Source: Microbacterium sp. KUDC0406 (GTDB taxonomy: Bacteria; Actinomycetota; Actinomycetes; Actinomycetales; Microbacteriaceae). From it: 64,000 bases of DNA. The stretch covers positions 1,798,001-1,862,000 of the forward strand of contig NZ_CP091138.1 in NCBI RefSeq assembly GCF_021582875.1, given 5' to 3'. The position numbers were made by a program, and so were the translations under genes. The notes under the pieces are model-generated. The model saw only the letters and a list, made by a program, of their open reading frames with translations, made no database searches and was not told where the DNA came from. This document shows, one piece after another, positions 19,411-28,903 of this stretch. How positions within the stretch are numbered: position 1 is the first letter of the stretch; the number at the start of each line of letters is the position of its first letter.

Positions 19411-19486
19411 GCCCCCATAGCCCAACGGCAGAGGCAGGCGTCTTAAACACGCTTCAGTGTCGGTTCGAATCCGACTGGGGGCACCA
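19411..19486 (+). tRNA. tRNA-Leu, anticodon UAA, with encoded CCA
   Basis: 76 bases. Acceptor GCCCCCA pairs with TGGGGGC, discriminator A19483 and CCA encoded at 19484-19486. Anticodon stem GGCGT/ACGCT encloses the loop CTTAAAC, anticodon TAA at 19444-19446. T arm GTCGG-TTCGAAT-CCGAC is perfect. The variable region is only about five bases, whereas leucine tRNAs are usually class II with a long arm, so the identity call rests on the anticodon and discriminator A. Confidence 0.9.
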
Positions 19487-19521
19487 GCGTCATGCGGCCG
19501 GATGGCGGATGGCGCTGAACG

Positions 19522-19556
19522 ACGAACGCCCCGGCTCGCGGAGCCGGGGCGTTCGT
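19522..19556. terminator. Strong bidirectional hairpin between tRNA and ndh
   Basis: ACGAACGCCCCGGCTC (19522-19537) and GAGCCGGGGCGTTCGT (19541-19556) form a perfect 16-base-pair stem with a GCG loop. It lies between the plus-strand tRNA and the minus-strand ndh stop, so it can terminate both. Confidence 0.8.
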
Positions 19557-19565
19557 GTGGTCGGA

Positions 19566-21179
19566 TCACTTCGCGGCGGAAGTCTCCTTCACTTCGGCAG
19601 GCTCAGTACGACGCGCGGCAGCGGGCTTGCGCGCCGGGGCCTTCTTCGCCGGTGCTTTCTTGGCCGGTGCGGCGACGGTCGCCTTGTCGTCGGCGGCCGC
19701 GTCGGCGACGGCATCCGTCTTCGCGGAGGCCTTCTTCGCTGCCGGAGCCTTGGCGGCCGGCGCCTTGGCGGCGGGCTTCTCCTCGGCGGGCTTCTCCGGG
19801 GCCTTGGCCGGCGCGGGCGCCGGAGCGGGCGCATCCGCCGCCGGGCGCGGGCGAGCCGCGAACTCCTCGAAGACGTAGCGCGGGTTCTGCACGGTCTGCA
19901 GGTTCACCAGGTCGCGGCCCAGCCAGAGGTTGTTCCACCAGCCCCACAGCACGCGCCACTTGCGCTCCCACGACGGCATGGCCAGGCCGTGGTAGCCACG
20001 GTGCGCGAGCCAGGCGATGAAGCCCTTCAGGGCGATCTTGCCGGACTGGAACACACCGTTGTAGAGACCGAGGCCCGCGACGGCGCCGAGGTTCTTGTGG
20101 AAGTAGTCCTTCGTGCCCTCGCCGCGCAGCACGGCGACGAGGTTCTTCGCGAGCAGCTTCGCCTGGCGCACGGCGTGCTGGGCGTTCGGCACGCAGTAGC
20201 CGCCGACGCCGCCGCCGGTCAGGTCGGGCACGGCCGAGACGTCACCGGCCGCCCAGGCGCCCTCGACGGGCTCCTCGGCGGTGCCGACGCGCAGGTCGGC
20301 GCGGGTGCGGATGCGACCGCGCTCCTCGACCGGCAGGTCGCCGCCGCGCACGACGGTCGGGTTGGCCATGACGCCGGCGGTCCACACGATGAGGTCGGTC
20401 GGGATGACCTCGCCGGTGGAGAGCTCGACGTTGCCGTCGATCGCACCGGTGACCTGAGTGTCGAGGTGCACGTTGGCGCCGCGCTTGGCGAGGTCCTTCA
20501 GCACCCACTCGCTGGTCTTCAGCGAGACCTCGGGCATGATGCGGCCCATCGCCTCGATGAGGTGGAAGTGCGTGTCCTCGAACGACAGCTGCGGGTACTT
20601 CGAGATCAGGGCCGATGCCAGCGAGCGCAGCTCGGCGAACACCTCGATGCCCGCGAAACCGCCGCCGACGACGACCGTGGTCAGCAGACGATCGCGCTCG
20701 GGGCCGGCCGGCACGGATGCGGCCTTGTCGAAGTTCGACATCAGCTTGTCGCGGACGGCGACGGCCTCTTCGATGGTCTTCAGGCCGATCGCGTTGTCGG
20801 CGATGCCGGGGATCGGGAACGTGCGCGACACGGCGCCGGCGGTGACGACGATCTGGTCGTACGCGAATTCGTAGGAGTCGCCGACCGGCGGAGTGATCGT
20901 GGCGACCTTGTTCGCGTGGTCGATGCCGGTGATCTTCGCCGTGATGACGTTGGTGCGCTTCAGGTGGCGACGGTGCGCGACGACCGCGTGACGCGCCTCG
21001 ATCGAGCCGGCCGCGACCTCGGGCAGGAACGGCTGGTACGTCATGTACGGCAGCGGATCGACCATGGTCACGTCTGCTTCGCCCTTGCGGAGGTGCTTCT
21101 CGAGCTTCCACGCGGTGTAGAAGCCCGCGTAACCACCGCCGACGATCAGAATCTTGGGGACAGTGCGATTCTCAGGCAC
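19566..21179 (-). CDS. ndh: Type II NADH dehydrogenase with Ala/Lys/Pro-rich C-terminal tail
   Basis: 537 aa. Single-subunit, non-proton-pumping NADH:menaquinone oxidoreductase on the inner membrane face. FAD site ILIVGGGYAGF near the N-terminus, NADH site VVVGGGFAGIE near 170, and AWAAGDVSAVPD binding FAD in the second half; C-terminal amphipathic region with RVLWGWWNNLWLGRD for membrane contact. About the last 93 residues (19566-19845) are a low-complexity tail rich in Ala, Lys and Pro with AKKAP repeats, unlike ordinary NDH-2. The GTG at 21179 follows AGGAG by ten bases; an ATG at 21203 is an alternative start. Confidence 0.9.
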   Translation of the reverse strand: MPENRTVPKILIVGGGYAGFYTAWKLEKHLRKGEADVTMVDPLPYMTYQPFLPEVAAGSIEARHAVVAHRRHLKRTNVITAKITGIDHANKVATITPPVGDSYEFAYDQIVVTAGAVSRTFPIPGIADNAIGLKTIEEAVAVRDKLMSNFDKAASVPAGPERDRLLTTVVVGGGFAGIEVFAELRSLASALISKYPQLSFEDTHFHLIEAMGRIMPEVSLKTSEWVLKDLAKRGANVHLDTQVTGAIDGNVELSTGEVIPTDLIVWTAGVMANPTVVRGGDLPVEERGRIRTRADLRVGTAEEPVEGAWAAGDVSAVPDLTGGGVGGYCVPNAQHAVRQAKLLAKNLVAVLRGEGTKDYFHKNLGAVAGLGLYNGVFQSGKIALKGFIAWLAHRGYHGLAMPSWERKWRVLWGWWNNLWLGRDLVNLQTVQNPRYVFEEFAARPRPAADAPAPAPAPAKAPEKPAEEKPAAKAPAAKAPAAKKASAKTDAVADAAADDKATVAAPAKKAPAKKAPARKPAAARRTEPAEVKETSAAK

Positions 21180-21199
21180 AGAGGGACAACTCCTCGTCG

Positions 21200-22543
21200 T
21201 CATGGGGAAGGCGTGCGTCGATCGCGCGCCGAACGGATGCGCCGGGCAGCTGCGGTGACGCCAAGCCCGATCAGAATACCAGGTACCGTGAGCGCAAGAA
21301 GCGGCAGGGTACCGTACCGCAGTGATTCGGCACTCGGCAGCAGCGGCGAACCGGGCTTCGTCGGGGCGTCCGCCGCGGGCAGCGGCGGCACCGCGATCGG
21401 CGTCACCGTCGGCTCGGGCTCGGGGTCGCTCTTGGCCCGGCGGTACAGCCGGATCCACTCCTCGAGGTCGCCCATCGGGTTCTTCGACACCTTGGCCACG
21501 TCGGCGGTCACCGCGGCCTCGGCGTCCAGAAGCCCGTACCCGTAGAGCGGATCGGGCAGCTTCTTCACCCCCGGCACCGGGATCGCGGTCCGGATGATCC
21601 GGTTGATGACGTTGTTCGCGTCCAGCCCGGGGTGCGCGGAGCGCACCAGTGCCGCCACGCCGGCCACGATGGGTGCCGCTCCGCTGGTGCCGTCCCAGGT
21701 GACGACGGTGCCGTCGGCGGAGACTCCGCGCAGTCCCTCGCTCGGCGCCGAGATGCCGATCGTGATGCCCTGCGTCGAGGCCTCGACGCTCGCGTTGCCG
21801 TGCTGGTCGACGCCGCCGACGGTGAGAACCCCGGGGATCGTCGCCGGGGCGCCGACGATCGACGTGCCGCTGCCGCGGTTGCCCGCCGCGACGACCACGA
21901 CGACGTCGTGGTCGTAGGCGTACAGGAACGCCTCGTCCCAGCTCTCGTCCCAGTCCAGGGTGTTCGTCGTCAAGGACAGGTTGATGACGTCGGCGCCGTG
22001 GTCGACGGCCCAGCGCATCGCCTTCGCGATCTGCTCAGTGAACGGCACGACGGCGGCGGCCTCGAAGCCGATCGAGATCGAGAGCAGCTTCGCCTCGGGG
22101 GCGATGCCGATCATGCCCGTGCCATCCTCCTGACCTCGCGCGCCCGCCAGAGAGGCGACCCAGGTGCCATGGTTCTTGTCCTTGGTGCCCAGCGGGGTGC
22201 GGCCGTCCGGCGTGCCGCTGCCGGACACATCGGTGCCGTCCGCGACGGCGCCGTCGAAGACGCCGGGCGGGCGCCCGATGCCCGTGTCGATGATCGCGAT
22301 CGTCGCGCCCTTGCCTCGTGTGGTGTGCCAGGCCTCGCGGACGCGGGCGCCGTCGAGCCAGTACTCGGACGCCCGGACGGGATCGGCCGGATCGTCGGCG
22401 ACCGGCGGCGGCGTGGGATCGGTCGTGGCGACGGGCGCCGGCGTCGGCGTCGCGGCCGAGGCCGGTGCGACCCCTGTCAGGGCGAGGGATGCCGCCACCG
22501 TCGCGATCGCGACGATGCCGCGCAGCGTCCTGATCGGGCTCAT
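21200..22543 (-). CDS. Secreted, membrane-anchored subtilisin-like serine protease (S8)
   Basis: 447 aa. Signal peptide at residues 1-31 ending ASAATP. Catalytic triad visible: Asp86 in IIDTGIG, His125 in KNHGTWVAS, Ser287 in DGTSGAAPIVAG. After the catalytic domain comes a Pro-rich linker and one C-terminal membrane helix (about 415-435) with a basic end, so the protease is outside and tethered. Architecture resembles mycosins, but no type VII secretion genes are in the window. The start overlaps the DUF501 stop by four bases (ATGA), placing it in the ftsB-DUF501 operon. Confidence 0.9.
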   Translation of the reverse strand: MSPIRTLRGIVAIATVAASLALTGVAPASAATPTPAPVATTDPTPPPVADDPADPVRASEYWLDGARVREAWHTTRGKGATIAIIDTGIGRPPGVFDGAVADGTDVSGSGTPDGRTPLGTKDKNHGTWVASLAGARGQEDGTGMIGIAPEAKLLSISIGFEAAAVVPFTEQIAKAMRWAVDHGADVINLSLTTNTLDWDESWDEAFLYAYDHDVVVVVAAGNRGSGTSIVGAPATIPGVLTVGGVDQHGNASVEASTQGITIGISAPSEGLRGVSADGTVVTWDGTSGAAPIVAGVAALVRSAHPGLDANNVINRIIRTAIPVPGVKKLPDPLYGYGLLDAEAAVTADVAKVSKNPMGDLEEWIRLYRRAKSDPEPEPTVTPIAVPPLPAADAPTKPGSPLLPSAESLRYGTLPLLALTVPGILIGLGVTAAARRIRSARDRRTPSP

Positions 22544-23070
22544 CCGGCGGAGTCTCCGCGCGCGGCGCCGGGCTCGGTGCAGGCGCAGCGTCCGGGCGAC
22601 CAGCTCGACCGCGCCAGTGCGGCGTCGCCGATCGGGTTCACGCCGGGACCCGCCGCGAGGGCGTGACCGGCCAGCGCGTGCAGGCACTTCACGCGCGTCG
22701 GCATGCCTCCGGAGGAGACGCCCGCGATCTCGGGCACGTCGCCGAACTGCGCGCGATCGGCGAGGAACGCCTCATGCGCACGCCGGTACTGAGCGGCGAC
22801 GTCTTCGTCCTCGAGCATCGCGGCGAGCTCCGGCATGACGTGCTCCGCCTCGAGCGTGGACATCGCCGCCGTCGCGGCAGGATGCGTGAGGTAGTAGAAC
22901 GTGGGGAACGGCGACCCGTCATCCAGCCGGGGGGACGTGGCGACGACCGTCGGGTTGCCGCACACGCAGCGCGCGGCGATGCCCACGACCCCGCGAGCGG
23001 TGCGGCCCAGCTGTGCGGAGACGACCGCGATCTCGGCGGGAGTGGGGGCGTCGAAGGGCGGAGTCGTCAC
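22540..23070 (-). CDS. DUF501 domain protein
   Basis: 176 aa. Conserved blocks of the family are present: RCVCGNPTVVATSPRL, PFPTFYYLTHP, SSGGMPTRVKCLHAL and GPGVNPIGDAAL. The Cys residues in RCVCG and KCLH might bind metal. DUF501 genes typically follow ftsB/divIC and eno in actinobacteria, as here, suggesting a link to the division operon, but no function has been assigned as far as I know. Overlaps the protease gene by ATGA. Confidence 0.85.
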   Translation of the reverse strand: MTTPPFDAPTPAEIAVVSAQLGRTARGVVGIAARCVCGNPTVVATSPRLDDGSPFPTFYYLTHPAATAAMSTLEAEHVMPELAAMLEDEDVAAQYRRAHEAFLADRAQFGDVPEIAGVSSGGMPTRVKCLHALAGHALAAGPGVNPIGDAALARSSWSPGRCACTEPGAARGDSAG

Positions 23071-23116
23071 CCGACCAGCCTACGGGAGCGCGGCTGGGCG
23101 AAGGCTCAGGGCCGCG

Positions 23117-23676
23117 TCAGCGCAGCGGTGTCTCGACGGCGTTCTTCGCGAGACCGGCGCCGGCGATGCTGCGCAGCAGCTGCGGCATCCAATCGGCCCT
23201 TCGCTCGACGAGCTCGTCGCTCACCGGGACCTGCTCCTTGGGCAGTGCGGCGGGGTCGAGGTCGTTGTCGACGAGGTAGGGCACCTCGCCGGGCTTGACG
23301 TAGTACAGCCGCTCGCGCGCCTGCGTGCTGATGTACGCCGGATCGTTCCATCGCTCGCGCTCCTGCTCGAGCGCTGCGATCTGCTCCTCGGTGACCTGCA
23401 CCGACGCCTCGACGGCGGCGATCTTCTGCCGCTGGTCGAGGTAGGTGCCGAGACTCGGCACCAGCACCCAGGCGCCCAGCACCACCAGCGACAGCATGAT
23501 CGCCGAGAAGGCCGACAGCCGGATGCCGCTGGTCCACTCCCCACGTCGACGCGACGCGTGCGCGGCTCGCGCGCGGCGCGCGAGGATGCCGACGGCCGCG
23601 CGGCATCCGCTCGGGAGGGCGCCTTCGGTGATGCTTCGCCCGGGGACGGCAAAAGGGGAGCCGGTCGTCTGGCCAT
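23117..23676 (-). CDS. ftsB: Septum formation initiator family protein (FtsB/DivIC-like), frameshifted
   Basis: Intact product would be 186 aa. A long polar, Pro/Ala/Arg-rich cytoplasmic N-terminus is followed by one membrane helix (SAIMLSLVVLGAWVLVP), a coiled coil (QKIAAVEASVQVTEEQIAAL) and the family motif ERWNDPAYISTQARERLYYV. It should act in the FtsB-FtsL-FtsQ divisome subcomplex. One G appears missing near 23540 (GTGGGGAGTGG where GTGGGGGAGTGG joins VDVG to EWTSG), and the span is one base short. The ATG at 23676 has a good AAGGGGAG site, which lies inside a hairpin arm (see 23652-23687). Confidence 0.85.
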
Positions 23677-23687
23677 GGCTCCCCTTT
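23652..23687 (-). terminator. Hairpin between eno and ftsB that overlaps the ftsB start
   Basis: On the transcript, AAAGGGGAGCC pairs perfectly with GGCTCCCCTTT (11 base pairs) and the second arm runs into TTTT, so it looks like an intrinsic terminator of eno. The first arm is the ftsB ribosome-binding site and the ATG is in the loop, so formation of the hairpin would also hide the ftsB start. Confidence 0.6.
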
Positions 23688-23715
23688 CGTCGTTCAGCAG
23701 AATGGAATCAGCTGA

Positions 23716-25056
<1,341 letters not shown>

Positions 25057-25062
25057 TCAGTC

Positions 25063-25087
25063 GGGCCCTTCGACAAGCTCAGGGCCC
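25063..25087. repeat. CCTTCGACAAGCTCAGG repeat, intergenic copy
   Basis: GGGCCCTTCGACAAGCTCAG with GGGCCC at both ends, between eno and the O-methyltransferase stop. The same sequence occurs in frame inside hisS, nhaA, ppc and mfd. Confidence 0.8.
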
Positions 25088-25113
25088 AATGCGTTGCTGA
25101 GCCCGCCGAAGCA

Positions 25114-25773
25114 TCAGACCACGAGGGCGATCGCGACGCCGTCCCAGCCCTTGAGCCCCACGGTCTGCAGCGCGGTGGCGTCGAAGCGCGGGTCCGCGCC
25201 CAGCATCCGCAGTGCGTCCTGGGTGCCGACCACCATCGAGTCGGTGCTGCCCGCATTCGCGATCTCACCGTCGCGGCCGATGTTGTCGACGACGACCACG
25301 GTGCCCGGGTGCCCCAGCTTCGCCGCCCAGTCCAGGTAGATCGTGTTGGACTCCTTGTCCGCGTCGATGAAGACCAGGTCGAACCCGCCGACGAGGGTCG
25401 GCAGCACGTCGGCGGCCCGTCCGATGCGGATGTCGACCCGCTCGCCGACTCCCGCGGCGTCGATGCTCGCCCTGGCGACCGCGGCGTTCTCGGCCTCGGC
25501 CTCGATCGTCACGACCCTTCCTTCGTCGCCGACGCCCCTGGCCATCCAGATCGTGGAGTACCCGCCGAGCGTGCCGATCTCGAGCACGCGGCGCGCACCG
25601 CTGATCCGCACCAGCAGGTTCAGCAGCTTGCCGGAGACCGGGGCGACCTCGATCGCCGGCATCCCGGCATCCTGCTGCGCGACGAGCGCGGCCTCGAGCG
25701 CGGGATCGTGCCCGACGAGCGTCTCGGACAGGTAGTCGTCGGCCGAGCGCCAGTTCTCGCGTGTGGGATCCAT
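25114..25773 (-). CDS. SAM-dependent O-methyltransferase (class I, catechol/caffeoyl-CoA type)
   Basis: 219 aa. The SAM-binding glycine loop is VLEIGTLGGYST, with the acidic residue at VVTIEAEAENA, and the metal-binding Asp is in LVFIDADKESN followed by VVVVDNIGRDG. Family members methylate small catechols or related hydroxyls; the substrate here is unknown. The reading frame continues upstream, but homology begins at the ATG at 25773. Upstream 25774-25892 shows nothing recognisable. Confidence 0.88.
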   Translation of the reverse strand: MDPTRENWRSADDYLSETLVGHDPALEAALVAQQDAGMPAIEVAPVSGKLLNLLVRISGARRVLEIGTLGGYSTIWMARGVGDEGRVVTIEAEAENAAVARASIDAAGVGERVDIRIGRAADVLPTLVGGFDLVFIDADKESNTIYLDWAAKLGHPGTVVVVDNIGRDGEIANAGSTDSMVVGTQDALRMLGADPRFDATALQTVGLKGWDGVAIALVV

Positions 25774-25892
25774 GCCCCCAGCCAACCCCGCGCGCCGGGG
25801 CAGGTCAACAGGTCGACGCCCCCTCCGGCCGTCGAGCCCCCTCGGGCTGACGTGAATGCGAGGGGCGTCGATGAGCAGGAGAGGCGACGACC

Positions 25893-26906
25893 TCACGTTG
25901 CCGGCGGCAGCCGAGGCGGCGGCGCGGAAGCCGGGGCGCGCGGCGCCCGGGGCCCGGCGAGTGCCGGCTGCTTCCGGAACTGACCGGTCAGCAGCAGAAC
26001 GACGATGACGATCGCGCAGGCGATCCAGCCGGAGACGCCGAGCGCGATCGCGAACCCGGGATCGAACGGTGCTCCCGCCGCGCGGAACAGCATCGGCAGT
26101 CCCGCCGCGGCGTTCAGCGCTCCGTGCGCGAACACGGCCGGCCACATCGATCCGGTGCGCAGACGCGTCCAGCCGAAGAGGACGCCCCAGGCCATGCACC
26201 CGCCCGTCATCAGCAGCACGCCGGTGATGTCGGTGCGGCCGAAGTTGTACCCGAGCAGGATGACGGGCGCGTGCCACAGCCCCCAGATCGCGCCGCTGAC
26301 CAGCAGCGCGGTCCAGGTGCCGTATCGGCGCAGCGCCGGAACGAGGAATCCGCGCCACCCGAGCTCCTCGCCGAACGCGGCGAGGGCGTTGATCGTCGCG
26401 GCCGCGAACGGGATCGCCACCAGCTGGGCGGCGACGAGGATCCAGGCGGGCGGCAGCGCGGTGCCGGGAGGCACAGCCGCCTGCAGCGTCTCCGTGTAGC
26501 CGGACAGCCCTGCGAAGTCGGCCCGCAGCCAGCCGAACGCCAGCGCGATCAGCATCGCGAGCACGACGACCGCCACCGTGCCGAACAGGGCGATCACGCT
26601 CAACCACACCACCCGCTTCGCGGGCCGCAGCGGCCACATACCGAGGAAGCGCAGGCGCTGGCCGCGCGGCACCGGGCGCATCGCCAGCATGACGATCAGC
26701 ACAGCGGCGGCCGGCGCGTACATCATCACCGGCAGCAGCGCTCCCGCGAAAGGCGTAGCCAGGCCGTCGCCCAGCCAGAGCGGCAGCGCGACCAGCCAGG
26801 CCAGAGCGCAGGCAAGCACCACGTAGGCGACGATCGCACCGAGGCCGATGCGCACCGGGACGCTGTCCGACTCGGTCCGCTCGACGGCGGGATTCTGATC
26901 GGTCAT
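25893..26906 (-). CDS. CPBP family intramembrane glutamic endopeptidase
   Basis: 337 aa with about eight membrane helices. The CPBP motifs are all present: EELGWRGFLVP (motif 1 EExxR), LWHAPVILLG (motif 2) and FAHGALNA (motif 3). CPBP proteases process prenylated or other membrane-embedded peptides; bacterial members often confer bacteriocin immunity or regulate signalling. Last gene of an operon gntR-DUF1648-CPBP with ATGA overlaps. The C-terminus is a Pro/Ala-rich tail. Target unknown. Confidence 0.87.
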   Translation of the reverse strand: MTDQNPAVERTESDSVPVRIGLGAIVAYVVLACALAWLVALPLWLGDGLATPFAGALLPVMMYAPAAAVLIVMLAMRPVPRGQRLRFLGMWPLRPAKRVVWLSVIALFGTVAVVVLAMLIALAFGWLRADFAGLSGYTETLQAAVPPGTALPPAWILVAAQLVAIPFAAATINALAAFGEELGWRGFLVPALRRYGTWTALLVSGAIWGLWHAPVILLGYNFGRTDITGVLLMTGGCMAWGVLFGWTRLRTGSMWPAVFAHGALNAAAGLPMLFRAAGAPFDPGFAIALGVSGWIACAIVIVVLLLTGQFRKQPALAGPRAPRAPASAPPPRLPPAT

Positions 26907-27976
26907 GCTCCTTCTCCTTCACGGTCGGTCAGGCTCTGCGATGCCGCACCCTCGGCGCGGGCGAGGTAGGCCTGGAGCACGGCGGCGCCCACCTCGGCGC
27001 CGTCGACGGTCACCACCAGCGGGCGTTTGTCGCGCCGTTCCACCTCGATGGCGGGTCCGGTGCGGAGCACGATGCCGGTGCGTCCGTCCAGCCCGAGGCG
27101 CCAGCCGAAACTGCCGAACTCCCCGAAGGGATGGCACTCGACGGCACGCGCAGCGACGATCTCGTCGAGAGGCACCTGCGTGCGCGGCCAGCCGATCTGG
27201 GAGCGGACGGACAGCCCGTCGGGGCCCGCCTTCACCCGGAACGATGCCGATGACGCGAACGCGAAGCCGATGATGAGCAGCGTCAGCAGCGGAATCCAGG
27301 CAGCCTCGGCGGCCTGGACGACCAGCACTGCCGTGACGCCGACGACGAGGAGCACGACCACCCCGATGACGGTCATCGCGACCCGCGACATCGTCGCCGT
27401 CGCCATCCAGACCACTCGCTCGCCGGCCGAGATCGACGCCATGTGAACCGGCTGCAGCGGCGCTGCCGGGATGGGATGCACGTGCGGCTGCACGAACCAG
27501 CCGACTGCGCCCAGCCCGAGCAGCACCACGAATCCGAGGATCACGATGCCGCCGATGCCGCCCACCTCCGACGCGTCCTTCAGGCCGCGCTGGATCGCCA
27601 CCGACCCGCCGTTGATGACGGCGCTGAAACCGGAGAGACCCAGGGCCATCGCCCCGAGCAGACGCGCGGCGCCGCCCCACTGGTGCCGGGCCGCACCGAG
27701 CGTGCTCAGCACCATCAGCAGCGGCAGCCCCAGCCCGAGGCCGACGGCCAGCCAGACGTAGGTGGCCGGTGCTCCGAACCCGTCGACGCCGTTCACCCCC
27801 CAGTGCGTGGCGGCGGGGTCGGGCAGTTCAGGCAGCCAGGCGAGGATCAGGCCGGTCGCGATCGCCGTGATCACCACGGGCGCGACGAGGCCCACCAGCA
27901 CGAGGGCCCGGCGCGCGCGACAGAGGTCGGCCGCGGGCACCGCGGTCACCTGGCGGTCAGCAGGATGTTCGGTCAT
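26903..27976 (-). CDS. DUF1648 domain membrane protein
   Basis: 357 aa. The N-terminal DUF1648 segment shows the family pattern (LPELPDPAATHWGVNGVDGF) between the first two helices, followed by three more helices and then a C-terminal beta-rich PH-like domain (LSVRSQIGWPRTQVPLDEIVAA) in about the last 120 residues. Typical of YtrA-type GntR operons in actinobacteria. Function unknown; possibly an envelope stress or transport regulator. Overlaps both neighbours by four bases. The ATG at 27976 lies in an ATGA overlap. Confidence 0.83.
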   Translation of the reverse strand: MTEHPADRQVTAVPAADLCRARRALVLVGLVAPVVITAIATGLILAWLPELPDPAATHWGVNGVDGFGAPATYVWLAVGLGLGLPLLMVLSTLGAARHQWGGAARLLGAMALGLSGFSAVINGGSVAIQRGLKDASEVGGIGGIVILGFVVLLGLGAVGWFVQPHVHPIPAAPLQPVHMASISAGERVVWMATATMSRVAMTVIGVVVLLVVGVTAVLVVQAAEAAWIPLLTLLIIGFAFASSASFRVKAGPDGLSVRSQIGWPRTQVPLDEIVAARAVECHPFGEFGSFGWRLGLDGRTGIVLRTGPAIEVERRDKRPLVVTVDGAEVGAAVLQAYLARAEGAASQSLTDREGEGA

Positions 27977-28323
27977 GGCGTCGTCTCCTTGATGAGTGCG
28001 GCGATGGTCGCGGGGGTGAGGCCGAGGAGCGCGCCCCGGCGCACGAGGTCGGTGATGTCGTCGGCGAGCTCGGCGAGGGGTTCCGCGGTCGCGGCGACCA
28101 CTGCCCCGCGCCCGCGGCGCAGGTCGACGAGCCCTTCGGCGCGCAGCTCCTGATAGGCGCGCAGCACGGTGTGCACGTTCACGTCGATCGCGTCGGCGAC
28201 CTCGCGCGCGGCGGGGAGCCGGTCGCCGGGACGCAGCCGCCCGGCGAGCACCTCGCCGCGCACGGATGCCGCGATCTGCTCGAACAGCGGCCGGGAGCTC
28301 TCGGGATCGATCCGGATCAGCAT
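27973..28323 (-). CDS. GntR family regulator, YtrA-type
   Basis: 116 aa. N-terminal winged helix (SRPLFEQIAASVRGEVLAG, LPAAREVADAIDVNVHTVLRAYQEL) with only a short C-terminal dimerisation stretch, as in the YtrA subfamily that represses adjacent membrane genes. The ATG at 28323 has GGAGG five bases upstream; an in-frame GTG at 28329 has its site too close. The AT-rich inverted repeat just upstream is the likely operator and promoter. Confidence 0.88.
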   Translation of the reverse strand: MLIRIDPESSRPLFEQIAASVRGEVLAGRLRPGDRLPAAREVADAIDVNVHTVLRAYQELRAEGLVDLRRGRGAVVAATAEPLAELADDITDLVRRGALLGLTPATIAALIKETTP

Positions 28324-28337
28324 GCCCACCTCCTCTG

Positions 28338-28375
28338 CGCACTTATTCTATTATAACTAGAACAATCTTTGTGCG
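28338..28375. promoter_or_regulatory. AT-rich promoter/operator of the GntR operon
   Basis: TTCTA (28346-28350) and TAGAA (28358-28362) form an inverted repeat around a 7-base AT spacer, itself flanked by CGCAC and GTGCG. On the minus strand TATAAT provides a good -10. Such an AT-rich island is exceptional in this genome and lies directly before gntR, consistent with autorepression. Confidence 0.6.
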
Positions 28376-28426
28376 GAGAGTCCAACCGATCCCGTTCCGC
28401 ACGAGACAGACCGGCAGACTGACGCC

Positions 28427-28897
28427 ATGCGCATCACTCCCCGTCGCCTCGCCGTGGGCATGTCCCTGTGGATCCCGAACCTGTTCAGCGGCATCCGCGT
28501 GCGCCGCTTCGCCGACGACTGGACGCACGCCACCGTCGAGCTGCACGTGAACCTGTTCACCCGCAACTATGTGAAGACCGCCTTCGGCGGCTCGATGTCG
28601 GCGATGACCGATCCGTACTTCTTCATGCTCGTGATGCACCAGCTCGGCCGCGACCACGTCGTCTGGGACACCCGCGGCGAGATCGAGTTCCTCAAGCCGG
28701 GGCGCGGCGTGCTCACCGCGGAGTTCTCGGTGACGCGCGAGAAGGCCGAGGAGCTGCGCGAGCGCGCCCGCGGCGGCGCCAAGGTGCTGGAGTGGTTCGA
28801 GACCGCCATCACCGACAGCGACGGCGATGTCGTCGCCCGGGTGCGGCGCGAGGTCTACGTGCGGGAGAAGAAGCGGGTCACCGCAGCGCGCGGCTGA
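28427..28897 (+). CDS. DUF4442 (hotdog-fold) protein
   Basis: 156 aa. Related to hotdog-fold thioesterase-like proteins: VELHVNLFTRNYVKTAFGGS and FFMLVMHQLGRDHVVWDTRGEIEF correspond to the family core. Enzymatic activity and substrate are not established. Divergent from gntR, and could share the AT-rich regulatory region. Convergent with the following DUF5655 gene. Confidence 0.8.
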   Translation: MRITPRRLAVGMSLWIPNLFSGIRVRRFADDWTHATVELHVNLFTRNYVKTAFGGSMSAMTDPYFFMLVMHQLGRDHVVWDTRGEIEFLKPGRGVLTAEFSVTREKAEELRERARGGAKVLEWFETAITDSDGDVVARVRREVYVREKKRVTAARG

Positions 28898-28903
28898 GTT
28901 CGC

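Noticed and set aside
19411..19560. tRNA as an integration site for a genomic island
   Set aside because: No integrase, no direct repeat of the tRNA 3' end found, and the flanking genes are ordinary chromosomal ones.
21200..22543. Subtilase as a type VII secretion mycosin
   Set aside because: Domain layout is similar, but no ecc, esx or WXG100 genes are in the window; kept as a generic membrane-anchored S8 protease.
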